In this document: piece by piece, positions 49,946-62,700 of the stretch | Numbering within the stretch: position 1 is the stretch's first letter | How the letters are laid out: every line of letters begins with the position of its first letter | NCBI GenBank assembly: GCA_977017575.1 | Contig: CDRNVI010000040.1 | Location: 434,001-498,000, forward strand | DNA: 64,000 bases | Direction of reading: 5' to 3' | Source: Paramoeba atlantica | Lineage: Eukaryota; Discosea | Position numbers and translations under genes: made by a program | The notes under the pieces: model-generated | What the model was told of the DNA's origin: nothing | What the model saw: the letters and a program-made list of their open reading frames with translations, nothing else | Database searches by the model: none

Positions 49946-50134
49946 GGAAAGAAAGGATTAACTAAGGAAAAAGTACCAACAAGGTACAGAAACTGTATCT
50001 TTAAATATGTATTGTACTTTAAATATAAAAAACATGCATAGTAATTTGACACGTATTTTTTCACACAGCTACTCTTTTGTATTTGTTTCATATGCTATAA
50101 AACAATAGACACAGAACCTCACGACCACCAAACA

Positions 50135-52863
<2,729 letters not shown>

Positions 52864-53050
52864 TCAGATTAGTTGTTCTATCTTTTGTAATTTATCGTCA
52901 AGAATATCATTCTGAATCTCTAAGAATATCATTCCGTTCTTTGCTTGGTTTCTTCTGCCCGAAGTTTTTTTGTTGTATAAGTACTGTATATTCGTCCGTA
53001 TTTACTACTACTCTCCAGGGGACTCAATTTTTTCTCAATACCTAACAAAT

Positions 53051-53061
53051 ATTTCCTCTAG
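53051..53061 (+). promoter_or_regulatory. Putative trans-splice acceptor
   Basis: ATTTCCTCTAG ends 4 nt before the ATG at 53066. Confidence 0.5.
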
Positions 53062-53065
53062 AAAA

Positions 53066-53311
53066 ATGGATTCAAACAAGACAGAAGAAGTGGAGAACTC
53101 TTCTAGACATAGAGTGCAAGATGAGGTCGATTGCGATCTCTCCCAATTTGATGAAGGGTATCTTTACAAACGTGCCCTAGTTCGGACAGGATCTGATCCT
53201 AAGAAAAAATTTACCATCGATGAAAGACAGATTATTGAAGCTCTTCGCGATCCTTGGGAAGAACTTGAGAGGTTACAAATCGTTCAAGTAAATGCCAGTA
53301 ATCATTCATGA
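53066..53311 (+). CDS. Small acidic protein, 81 aa
   Basis: The 81-aa protein is not recognised. The ATG directly follows a strong acceptor site, which supports it as a gene. It has a charged N-terminus, a middle QFDEGYLYKRALVRTG segment (residues 28-43) and a helix-forming ERQIIEALRDPWEELERLQI segment (54-73). No signal or membrane segment is seen. Confidence 0.6.
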   Translation: MDSNKTEEVENSSRHRVQDEVDCDLSQFDEGYLYKRALVRTGSDPKKKFTIDERQIIEALRDPWEELERLQIVQVNASNHS

Positions 53312-53878
53312 AGTACAATTGTTCAATCGTGAGGTATTTGCTTTCAGATGCTCGTATTAGGAATGCTAAAAACGATATTCGCAAATGTTTTTCGGCATAT
53401 AAACTTAAGGTGGGCACTTCTTTCATCAAAATTCAAGTAATTTTTCCCTCAGAAATTCAACATTTTTTATCTTTGCTTTGCCTCTTTGCTTGAGATCCAC
53501 CCAAATCATCCTTCAGTATTCCCCTTTTTGGATGATTTTTTCATCAAAATAGCAAGCCTAACGCGCACACAGTCCCTAAAGAGCCAAAAACGAGCACAAG
53601 AGCAAAGACCGCGCCGCGAAGCGGCGCGAAAACATTTTTGGTCCTTTTCTGCTAATTTTTTAATATTCCTATACCTCTTAATATTCCTATACCTCTTAAT
53701 ATTCCTATACCCTCCTAATATTCCTACCAGGAATATTAACCCGGACAGTGGTTTACTTTAAAGTAGTACTTTTCTTCACGGCCCGCGGAAACTTTTTAAA
53801 AGCTGAAAAACTTTTTTCAGGTCATTGAAAAGGTCGGAGTCCAACGGAGTTTGAATGCTGTAATAACTTTCGGGCCAC
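53312..53878. other. Intergenic region with short repeats and hairpins
   Basis: A perfect GAA-loop hairpin CGCGCCGC/GCGGCGCG lies at 53610-53628. An 18-bp tandem repeat (TTAATATTCCTATACCTC, about 3.7 copies) spans 53660-53728. The hairpin TAATATTCCT/AGGAATATTA lies at 53716-53738. No gene was seen. Confidence 0.5.
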
Positions 53879-54428
53879 TCAATGAGCGTGTGCATGCTCT
53901 GACGCGAACTCCTCGACTACACGGCGGATGTTTCCCAAAAATTCATCACTACCGTCGACTCCCCACCAGTAATAAACCCCCGGGTACAAGGATTGAGCCC
54001 TTTTTGGGCTGACCCCCATTAAGGAGGATTTGAACCCAAGTAACAGAGGTTTGGCTCGGAAGGCTATCTGGCTGGGGAGGCAGGCGTCGGGGGTGTCTGA
54101 GTGAGGAGATAATGGATGGGCGAGGCGGGGGTGTCTTGGTGAGCGGAGAATGGATGGACCAAAAGACACTAAAATATAGTATGATACAGTATAATATCGA
54201 CTTGATAATGATGATATCCTCCACGTTCGTAACGTTCTCCATGAAGAATTGGGGTGAATGAACAAACCACACGGTGTACCCAATTTCGTTTTCGTCAACA
54301 ATCATCAACCCCTTTCTTTCCTGATCCCGCATCCGACACCATGTGAGCATCAAAGACGCGCTCAGAGTGCAGTTCACCCAATGTTTCTTCAAGCAGAAAT
54401 TTGAATGCGGTGGCATCAGTAGGTACAC
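53879..54428 (-). pseudogene. Possible minus-strand gene relic split by an inverted-repeat element
   Basis: Two short minus-strand segments look protein-like. One at 54290-54428 reads TDATAFKFLLEETLGELHSE, then after a frame change MIVDENEIGYTVWFVHSPQF. One at 53879-53940 reads DEFLGNIRRVVEEFASEHAH. They are separated by the element at about 53950-54120. No family was recognised. If real it is the only host-like coding trace on the minus strand. Confidence 0.3.
53950..54120. mobile_element. C-rich inverted-repeat element, partial copy 2
   Basis: The stretch GCCCTTTTTGGGCTGACCCC followed by A.TAAG.AGGATTTG matches 17030-17065 of the element at 16983-17311 in the same orientation. Its border at about 53970 reads GTAATAAACCCCCGGGTA. 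The other end was not found. Confidence 0.5.
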
Positions 54429-54436
54429 TCCCTTTT

Positions 54437-54669
54437 TATTTCTTTCCTACACCTCACTCGGTCTATAGTCAACTAATCGACTACTAAACCTTGATACAGC
54501 TTTTTTTGCTTGTAATCTATTAGATCAGCTTCTAATGATGAGAAACCATGAATCTTTTTTGATAGTTTACATGACAATCAGAACAGGTAACCCCGTGACT
54601 GAAACTTCAATTTTTGAGTGTAAAAAATATTTGTGCTTCGTATCAGGAACTGTTTCTTTACAACTAATA
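54437..54669 (+). repeat. 233-bp dispersed repeat, copy 2
   Basis: Matches 40318-40551 in the same orientation and again sits directly upstream of a gene (54811). Shared landmarks are CTCACTCGGTCTATA, CAGCTTCTAATGATGAGAAA and CTTCGTATCAGGAA.TGTTTC. Confidence 0.75.
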
Positions 54670-54810
54670 CCTTGGAAAAACCAAAAATTGCACCTGTCTT
54701 GATTTTTTGTTAACCTGGTTCCTTTTTTTGATTAGGCTTTGTTAGGCTTTTTTGCCGAATTATTTATACTAATTTTTTAAACAAATTATATACAAGGAGT
54801 TTCTGGAGAC

Positions 54811-56577
54811 ATGCAAGAAGTACGTGAAACATCCTTGTGGCATGAGAAGTCTTTTCGCATTACGTCTTTGACGCTAGTTATCACAGGTTTGCCGACGGAA
54901 TACCTCCGAAGTGTTCATTGTTTGCGACAGGCCTTTGAAGTGTTTGGTGGAGTAGAGTCCGCTAAAGTTCTTTCGCACGGCGAGGGTCGCTTTCCGAAGC
55001 CTGTTGCATACTTAACGATGAGAGATCAAAAAGAATTTAATGCAGTGCTGGCCATGGGTGTGGTTCCTTTATTTGGTCAGCTATGTCGCGTGACTGAATT
55101 TTCTAGTTCACTCTATGCCACTAGTCAGGGGAGTAGCTACGGAGAGTATACCGCAGAAAAGCATTACGCTTTAACCGCTAAGCAGTACTCCGTCGATGGC
55201 GAAAACATTGTAAAAGAGGCTGTGGAAAGCGCTGAACTACGTGATTCAATGAAAAATGAAACGCAAACTCGAGAGAGTGAGAGAGAACACATACATGACC
55301 CCTCCTTGGCGAAAACGCATCATTCGAAGCAAGTTGAGCATCCGTCCGACACGCCTCAATTTCCCCGATGGGAAGACGACAAATTATCCCCCCTAGTACA
55401 TCGTAAAGTCGTTGTGCTACGCAATTCATCGTCCTCTAAGCAACCTGCACATAAGGTACTGTCACGAACCCCACTAGCTGCGATAAGCCGTATTTTTCGA
55501 AACCTCTGGAACACCAGTGCTTCGGTCCCGGGTCCCGTCTCCAAGAGCCCTCCCTCGGGGAAGCGATTTACGGTGGCTACATGGAACACATTGTACCCTA
55601 AATTTACCTCCGCGTGTCGTCAATATTGCCCGGATCAGTACCTGCGCTGGCGAGAGCACCGTGCCCCTCGCGTGCTCGCTGCCATACGCGAACTCCGGCC
55701 CGCGATCCTGGCGCTCCAGGAGGTGGGCGAACGCAAATCTTCGGACTACCGCTCCTTTTACGCCCAGCTCGAACGCGAGGGCTACGCCCTGTGTGTCGTC
55801 CCTAAAGTCATCTCCGAATCCACCGCCTCTGTCGGAGGCCGTGACAGCATCTGTCTCGCCTACCTTGTTGACCAATTCCTCCCCGTCGAGGCCTTCGGCA
55901 CCAAGGGATTCCAAATCATCATGCTCCCCCCCACCAACTCCCACGTCGGGTGTATTGCCGCCCTCCAACACCGTACCACCCAACGTTACGTCATCGCCGC
56001 CACCTCCCACCTTAAAGCGGACAAACTCGAAGAAGACACCCGCAAAGTCCAACTCCAAGCCTTACTCCATAAAGTCGCGGAGGCCAACCGCAAGGTCCTC
56101 TCCCTTCACCAAGACGACTTTGGCGGTCGCTTGTCTTCCCGCTCCACCCCCCGGGCCCCCCCACCCCCCTCCCCCCTCCCCCCGTGCGACGCGGTCATCC
56201 TCGGGGACTTTAACTCCGAGCCGCGCTGGGGTCTGCTGCGGGCCGCGACCTCCGCCGCGCTGTGCGCGCCGCTCGGGGGGCTACGGGAGGTCTACAGCGA
56301 CCACGCCCCCGTGGCGTTCTTCGACAAGCAGTACACCTGCCTGATGCCCCACACCCAGGACCAGGTGGACTACGTGTTCCACACGACGGGGCTGGAGGCG
56401 ACCCGGCTGCTGCGGGTCCCGAGTAACCGCGACGTGGTGGCGGTGTCCCGGCGTGACTTTATGGGCCACGCCCGGGCGGGGGAGGAGAGGACGGAGCACC
56501 TCCCGACCCCGTCCTACCCCTCGGACCATATTCTGCTGTGGGCGGAGTTTGGGTTCGGGGGGGAGGGGGGGAGGTGA
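54811..56577 (+). CDS. RRM domain plus CCR4-type exonuclease/phosphatase (EEP) protein
   Basis: The 588-aa protein joins an RNA-recognition-like domain (residues 16-92: LVITGLPTEYL, KPVAYLTMRD) to an endonuclease/exonuclease/phosphatase domain (about 250-585). The catalytic set of CCR4/Nocturnin/Angel-like enzymes is present: FTVATWNTL near 253, ALQEVGE near 303 (metal-binding Glu), SHLKA near 395, GDFNSEP near 464, QVDYVF near 520 and PSDHILLWAEF near 570. It probably shortens poly(A) tails or cleaves an RNA 2'-5' or 3' end. The 5' half is AT-rich; from about 55500 to the stop GC rises to 85%, and a Pro-rich insertion (RAPPPPSPLPPCD) lies in that part. Confidence 0.85.
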   Translation: MQEVRETSLWHEKSFRITSLTLVITGLPTEYLRSVHCLRQAFEVFGGVESAKVLSHGEGRFPKPVAYLTMRDQKEFNAVLAMGVVPLFGQLCRVTEFSSSLYATSQGSSYGEYTAEKHYALTAKQYSVDGENIVKEAVESAELRDSMKNETQTRESEREHIHDPSLAKTHHSKQVEHPSDTPQFPRWEDDKLSPLVHRKVVVLRNSSSSKQPAHKVLSRTPLAAISRIFRNLWNTSASVPGPVSKSPPSGKRFTVATWNTLYPKFTSACRQYCPDQYLRWREHRAPRVLAAIRELRPAILALQEVGERKSSDYRSFYAQLEREGYALCVVPKVISESTASVGGRDSICLAYLVDQFLPVEAFGTKGFQIIMLPPTNSHVGCIAALQHRTTQRYVIAATSHLKADKLEEDTRKVQLQALLHKVAEANRKVLSLHQDDFGGRLSSRSTPRAPPPPSPLPPCDAVILGDFNSEPRWGLLRAATSAALCAPLGGLREVYSDHAPVAFFDKQYTCLMPHTQDQVDYVFHTTGLEATRLLRVPSNRDVVAVSRRDFMGHARAGEERTEHLPTPSYPSDHILLWAEFGFGGEGGR

Positions 56578-56920
56578 GAGAAGGGGGGAAGGGGTGAAAA
56601 AAGGGGATAAAAAGAGAACACAGAGGTGGAGAAGAAGAGATGGAGATGTTTTCAATGTCTTGAAGGCATGAGCAAGAGCACACGTTCTTGATAGCATGAG
56701 CGAAAGAAGGTTGGATGAGTGCATTCGTTTTCAAAGAAATATTACGTGCCTTTCTAGTTTAGTTCATTTTTAGCATTAAAAGCTGCTTTTATAGCGAAGT
56801 GAACAGCACACTACTTAATTTTTACCATGTTTCGAATGATGAGTTGTTGAACAGGAAATGTGCAATAAACTCAGTATTTCTTTTTTAGATACTTTTTTCT
56901 ACAATATTTCAGCACGACGC
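56578..56920. other. Intergenic region before LRR copy 3
   Basis: G- and A-rich just after the stop, then AT-rich. A second ATG at 56858 opens the same frame as the LRR gene but precedes the likely splice site. Confidence 0.45.
56891..56912 (+). promoter_or_regulatory. Putative trans-splice acceptor for LRR copy 3
   Basis: A pyrimidine tract ending in TTTCAG lies 8 nt before the ATG at 56921. This favours that ATG over the one at 56858. Confidence 0.5.
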
Positions 56921-57712
56921 ATGTTTTACTGCGCCCCCATATGGTGTGCGGATCCTAGGATCTCGAAGTCAAAATCTGCCCGTGCGGGAAAAGTACGTGG
57001 AGCTCAACTTCCCCCCGAGTACGATCTGGCTCGGTTTGTGCGCCACATGGAATTTACTATTGACTCTTGGCGGGAGACTAACCCAGCCTGTCTATGGTCA
57101 GGGGTCGGTTGTGACGAAAAAGGCACAGTGCGTAGTCTCAACTGGAACGCACTTCCGGTGCCTGGCCCCGTGGAGTGGAAAGCCGCTCCTCGCACTCTAC
57201 AGTCCATGCAACTACGAGGCACGCAACTCAAAGGCACGCTTATAACCCAAGACCTACCTCCTGCTCTCCTTCACTTCGATGTCGCTTTTAACAATCTAGA
57301 AGGGGAAGTCGCGATGTCGAGTTTTCCGCCCGGGTTAACCTGGTGTAATCTAACTGAAAATCGTTTCGAAGGTCCACTGGATCTGTGTCACCTTCCCGCA
57401 TATTTGCAGACACTTCTTGTGCCACAGAACAAGTTTAGCGGTCGGCTTCTCTTGCACAGTCTTCCCTCTTCTTTGGAAATGCTGGACGTAAGTTTCAACG
57501 TATTGGATGGAACTCCCAGTTTTGATACACTTCCAGGTTCTCTCAACCAGTTGTACTTGAATCACAATAAATTTTTGGGAACAGCGAATCTGTCAAAATT
57601 GCCCGATGGACTGCGAGAGGTTAGTATCGCAAAAAATCAATTCGAAACAGTTCTTCCCCCAGACGGGTTTGTTGAGGTGTTTGGCACGTACTGTAGAACT
57701 TCGAATGTGTGA
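56921..57712 (+). CDS. Leucine-rich-repeat protein, family copy 3
   Basis: The 263-aa product has the family motif AGKVRGAQLPPEY near residue 21, the cap ACLWSGVGC near 57, and about seven LRRs (LP..L..L.L..N.F.G). The N-terminus MFYCAPIWCA is a poor signal peptide, unlike its relatives; the longer form from 56858 would add 21 residues with a more hydrophobic stretch. The next gene is a paralogue 244 bp downstream, so the pair arose by tandem duplication followed by strong divergence. Confidence 0.85.
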   Translation: MFYCAPIWCADPRISKSKSARAGKVRGAQLPPEYDLARFVRHMEFTIDSWRETNPACLWSGVGCDEKGTVRSLNWNALPVPGPVEWKAAPRTLQSMQLRGTQLKGTLITQDLPPALLHFDVAFNNLEGEVAMSSFPPGLTWCNLTENRFEGPLDLCHLPAYLQTLLVPQNKFSGRLLLHSLPSSLEMLDVSFNVLDGTPSFDTLPGSLNQLYLNHNKFLGTANLSKLPDGLREVSIAKNQFETVLPPDGFVEVFGTYCRTSNV

Positions 57713-57920
57713 ACTCCCAATGTCCTCGTCATGCAAGTCTTTGGAATACGGCAAAGAATAGTAGTATCGTTTTGAAAAGTAAATCTACTCTTTCAGTTTT
57801 GAAAAGGGGAAAACCCAAATTTCTAAAATAATGGTAGGCAGTGGTTGTAATAATAGTGCGATATTCAAAAATTGGTAGAGAAATTTTCTTCGTTGCATCG
57901 TTACCATAGTCGTAGTTTCC

Positions 57921-57955
57921 TTATTGTCTTATTTTTTTGTTGACATGACACGTAG
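57921..57955 (+). promoter_or_regulatory. Putative trans-splice acceptor for LRR copy 4
   Basis: The T-rich tract (TTATTGTCTTATTTTTTTGT) ends in CGTAG directly at the ATG at 57956. Confidence 0.45.
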
Positions 57956-58762
57956 ATGAGGGCACATTACAACCTTTCTCTTATAATTCTGACGATGATG
58001 TGTTGCCAAAGTCACGACTCATCGGTAGGCAAACGGAAATTGGGTGAAATGCCGTTTTTTACTTCAAATTCTACAAGCAGAAAAAGGGGTAAAATACGTG
58101 GCACCATTCTTCCCCAAACGTATAGTCTTCTTCATGCAGTGCGGCACATTACGAATCCGGACGAGTCGTGGACAACGCAAAAGTCCGCTTGCGAGTGGTT
58201 TGGTGTCATTTGCAACTTATCGGAAGAGGTAACCATTGTCGTTTGGTCCTCCATGGGACTTAAAGGGAATTTGACTTACACACATTTGCCTCCAACCGTG
58301 GGGGAAGTAAATCTTTTTGAAAATAATCTATGTGGACCCCTACCACTTGAAGATTTATACCTTCCTCTACAAGAGTTAGCGCTCCCTCAAAACATGCATA
58401 GTGGGTCACTAGTACTCAACGGTATCTCTTTGCCGCTGCGTAAACTGAGCCTGCAAGAGAATAATTTCTCTGGAACACTGGACCTTACCTCACTCCCCAG
58501 TTCACTTAAAGAGCTGCGTCTGCAATGCAATCATTTTGAGGGTGGAATTTCATTAGAAAAACTGCCAGCTTCTCTTGTTTTGCTTTCACTTTCACAAAAT
58601 TTATTAGTTGGGCAAATATCACTTTCTTCTCTTCCAAGTTCTTTAAAGTTTCTCTATTTACAGTGTAATCGTTTCAGTAAATGTGTGGGTTTTTCGCATA
58701 TACCACACTCACTACGTGTACTCAACATAACTGAAAATCTATTTGACCATGAAATATGCTAA
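57956..58762 (+). CDS. Secreted leucine-rich-repeat protein, family copy 4
   Basis: The 268-aa product begins with a signal peptide (MRAHYNLSLIILTMMCCQSH), then KRGKIRGTILPQTY near residue 43, the cap ACEWFGVIC near 80, and seven regular LRRs of 22-24 residues from about 105, for example LPSSLKELRLQCNHFEGGIS. It ends shortly after the last repeat without a membrane anchor. Confidence 0.88.
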   Translation: MRAHYNLSLIILTMMCCQSHDSSVGKRKLGEMPFFTSNSTSRKRGKIRGTILPQTYSLLHAVRHITNPDESWTTQKSACEWFGVICNLSEEVTIVVWSSMGLKGNLTYTHLPPTVGEVNLFENNLCGPLPLEDLYLPLQELALPQNMHSGSLVLNGISLPLRKLSLQENNFSGTLDLTSLPSSLKELRLQCNHFEGGISLEKLPASLVLLSLSQNLLVGQISLSSLPSSLKFLYLQCNRFSKCVGFSHIPHSLRVLNITENLFDHEIC

Positions 58763-58953
58763 AGCTTGCAGTATTCACTAGTTCTTGTAAACAAAAAGTG
58801 TTGTGTAAATAAAAAAGTCGGAACTTTGCTATAGAACATTTATTTTGGTCATAATGAGTCATTACTAATGACAATAATCAAGACGGGAGCTTGTAATTTT
58901 ATGCATTTTAAATTGTTTTATATTTTTTCTTTCATCTTGTCTGAACGCACATC

Positions 58954-59451
58954 ATGCCGCCAAAATTTGATCCCAATCAGGAACACCTTCTCGTCGTGCG
59001 ATGTGTCGGAGGGGAACCCGTGAGCACGGGAACGCTTGGTCCTAAACTCGGACCTTTCGGGCTCCCTGCTAAGAAAGTTGGTGAAGACATTCAAAAGGCA
59101 ACGAAGGACTGGAAAGGTCTTAAAATAACGTGCCACCTAGTTGTAAAAAATCGGCAAGCGGAGATTAAGATTGTACCCAGCGCAGCATCTTTGATCATTC
59201 GGGCCTTGAAAGAACCTCTTCGTGACCGCAAGAAGGTGAAGAATATTAAGCACAGCGGCAACATTTCTTACCAGGATGCTCTCTCCATTGCGAAACAGCT
59301 CCGTCCACGCTCACTGTCGCGGAATATGGCTGGCACGGTGCGCGAAGTTCTCGGGACCTGCCAATCTGTGGGATGCACGGTTCAAAATTTGCCTCCGCAC
59401 GACCTCATAGAGCAGATCAAATTAGGGGCTCTCGAAGTACCAGAAGAATAG
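58954..59451 (+). CDS. RPL12: Cytosolic large-subunit ribosomal protein uL11 (L12)
   Basis: The 165-aa product matches eukaryotic L12/uL11 throughout: the start MPPKFDPN, the [15 protein letters not shown] [20 protein letters not shown], the [18 protein letters not shown] block and the C-terminal [17 protein letters not shown] block. It binds the GTPase-centre rRNA of the 60S subunit at the base of the stalk. The length equals that of the human and yeast proteins. Confidence 0.98.
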   Translation: MPPKFDPNQEHLLVVRCVGGEPVSTGTLGPKLGPFGLPAKKVGEDIQKATKDWKGLKITCHLVVKNRQAEIKIVPSAASLIIRALKEPLRDRKKVKNIKHSGNISYQDALSIAKQLRPRSLSRNMAGTVREVLGTCQSVGCTVQNLPPHDLIEQIKLGALEVPEE

Positions 59452-59797
59452 AGCAAAAGGGTAAGATTTTATGTGTGCAGAAAAGAAAGGTTAAGTGCAG
59501 CGTCTCTGAAAGTGCATATTCAAACATTGTCTTCATGGAGATACTTTATCATTGGTTGTAATTAGCAATCAAACCTAAAAATCATTTTTAATTAAAGTTG
59601 AACGAGTGGAAACTCATTTTTTGGACAGAAAGCTACTCAAAAATCATAGCCTGACACTGGGAATTAATTGATTGCGTCCACTTTTAGTACCCTTTAGGCA
59701 ATTTTACTAATCAGTTCTTATGTTTTCGAACAGTCGTACTCTGGCAAATTGATTTTATTCTGCTCTCTCCTTCGTACTGTGACCTTTTTTCTTACCC
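59452..59797. other. AT-rich intergenic region
   Basis: No gene or repeat copy was recognised. A pyrimidine-rich stretch (ACCTTTTTTCTTACCC) directly precedes the next ATG without an AG. Confidence 0.45.
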
Positions 59798-62700
59798 ATG
59801 CGAGTCTCATGGGTCTACCTGTTACGCCTAAGAAGGTTGGAGCGCACCACATGTCGTGTAGTGAATCGAATGTGGCATCAAATGGTTCATGGTTTGACTT
59901 CGGTTACGCAAACTCAGCGCAGATACAATTCTGACGAGTCCAAAAAAAATATCGGTCAATCTCATACAATAGAACGTACAGAACATACGAAAGTACATTT
60001 TAAAGAATCCTCTGACAAGCTCTATTTTGAAGCTCGATCTCAAATGTGTGGTGCGCGGGATCGAGCTCGTAAAGCATCAACTTCGGCCCAAGTGAGACGA
60101 TTTAGAGTCGCTGCCAATTTAATTCGAATTCCTTCGAATGGTGATGTATATATTCTTGAAGAAATTTTAGAATTTTATTGGCAACACAGAGGCATATGGA
60201 CTCCGACTGAAGAGCAAATTGGCCGATTGATTTCCTTATGCCACACTCATCTTGAGGATATCACACCCATGATTTTTGTGTGCATAACGCGACTACATGG
60301 ACGCACTCATAGGAATCCTAAAACTTTTATCCAACGATGTTTGTCCTCTGCAATAATTGGAAAGACTAACATGGATCAGTTGATGTCAATCTTATCTTTA
60401 CTTAAAGGACAGCATCTCATAGATCTTCCGATTGAACTTCGAAGCTGTCTTGAAAAACGTTTCTTATTGCTTGAAACCCATGAAAACATTGGTGCTTTGC
60501 ACAGAGTTGCTTTGCGCTTCTTCCTGTCTTTGAACATTGATGTTCGTATACTTTTTCAGCGTCATTCTGTGTTCTATACCAGACTGTTATTACATTCTTG
60601 CCAGTATCATAATCAAAAGAAAAATACCCTGCAATCAACTAAGTCCCTAGATCGTGATGCAACTGCACTTGATGGCAATGTTTTATCTGAAACAAATTTG
60701 TCAAAACAAGATTCTGCAGGAAGTACCTCTGACTACCACGATGTGCTTCATGTAGGCTATCTCAAGAAAGTGGTTCAATATTTGCCTTATTTAGAATCTA
60801 AGGAAAAAATTAAACTTTTGCGCTATGAGTTAGCGTTGGCTATCAGCCGGTTGCCTTCTCAAGATCAGTATTCCAAGAGGTCCAGCGCGTTCGAAGAATA
60901 CTTTAGCTACCTGCAAAATGAACTGCCATTGAGCGGTTTGCTGCAAGTTTTTCTTAACTTTTTCCGGGAAGATAAAGCTCAGAATACTTATGGATTCGAA
61001 ATATGGTCAGGTATTTTTTATCGTCTCCAATGCTTGGTTTTTGCTTATGCTGCCTGGCGATTCATACACGCCGCCATAAGTAGATGTATGCTTCCGAATT
61101 TATCAGAAGAACATATCTTTTCTTTGGCAACATCTGCCTGGTGTAAAATAAGTGAGCAGCGGTACACGTTGTGCGAAGGATTTCTCGGAAAATATGGCAG
61201 TTATATCCAACCGGAATATTTTCTTGCCCATCCCTGTTTTCATGAATTCATGGACGTCATTGTAATAGAGTTTTATTGTCTCAAAGATGGTACACATAGT
61301 GACTTTAAGGCTCGCGATCTGACGCAATTAGCATTTATTCCATGCGAAAGCTTTGATACATCGTCCTACGTGGAAGGGGCCACCTTTGATCATAGCTACC
61401 ATGCTCTGAATCAAGAAATTGAATCTTCATTGTACAGCATTATCAGGGCAATGAATACACAAATAGTTCAAGAAAATTCTAATATCAATGCTTTCGCTCT
61501 GGCATTTCTTGGAAACTGTGAATTTAACGGGGAAGCAACCAAAATCCTTAAACATACATTGTGGGAGCATTGGATTGAACAGAATTGGTATAATGTTGTT
61601 CCACAACGCGCTATCCTGCTCCTTCAATGTGCAGTTGCTACCAATGAATGGGAGCAGCTCGCAGTGCGACAGCTTATCGGATTTCTAAATGAAGCCGGGG
61701 TGAAAATGCTTGCGGACTCCGATCTTGCCTTCATGTGTAGCATTCTGACTCTTGTACCAATAAAAGATAGAAATCTTCTTCGGTTTATCTTTGCCGTAGT
61801 GCGTCGTTGGCATAGTGCAGTACAAACGAGAGAGGGTGCTCAACTGGTATCTCAATACCTCCCTTCTATCCTTTTTCTGGTTTGTCGAACTATCAATACG
61901 GACCAACACGAAGCACTTAAAGAGCTAGCGAACGTTGCACTTGGCTACAACGGTGGAAACCCGGAATGTACCGCTCGGTCAATAGTTGCGATGCATTATC
62001 ACATTTTTTTAGGCAAGGAATCTTGGCTTGATAATAACTTGGTTGCCTCTTTCTTGAGGAAAGCTCTCGCAAGAAATTTATATTTGCCGAACGCGGTTCA
62101 GCATAGAACCTTTTTTCACGCCGTTTTAGTAAGTAGTCCGTTTTCTCGAAAAACAAATTTATTATATCATTTGCTTCAGCTGTGTAGCATAACGAAATTA
62201 AAAACCCGGACTGTAGATACACTGCTTTGTCACTCTGAATCGCGAAACCCAACACATACTAAAATTGTGGCCCTTTGTGTGCTCCTTTCGCGAGGAATAT
62301 GGAACGAATCTTCTAACAGTTTATTGTCTGATATACATCAGCGCTTTGCTTCAAGCTACGATCTATTGTTTCTTGCATCCGCGCTTTCTCGAGTACCGCT
62401 CCAAGGAGAAAATCGAGAGAAATGTATTAGTTGGGTGGAAAGTCGCATACCAAGATGTCATGCGTCGGAATTACGCTTGCTTGTGTCCCGCTTCTTGACG
62501 AAATATCCAAGAATTACTCGCATGTTAATCAGAGAAATTTCTAAACGTCTCAAAATTCGGTCCATTCAAAGATGCGACGTGCTATCGATGCTTCAGGCAT
62601 GTGTTACAATGGTAGAGGAAAATTTTGATAAAGAGTTTTTGATATGCATTGATTATCTTCTGAAAAGTTCATCTTGCGATACAGAGAGTGCTTTTATGGA

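Larger units (their letters stand above)
49333..50134. other. Intergenic region with structured GC-rich core
   Basis: The first 130 bp and the last 190 bp are AT-rich. The middle (49500-49945) is GC-rich and holds repeats and hairpins described in the next entries. The open frames across it (such as 49469-49894) have no recognisable features and are probably chance. Confidence 0.5.

Noticed and set aside
54029-54050. A tRNA-like B box (GGTTCAAATCC on the minus strand)
   Set aside because: No cloverleaf can be drawn around it, and it lies inside the C-rich element whose other copy lacks the motif.
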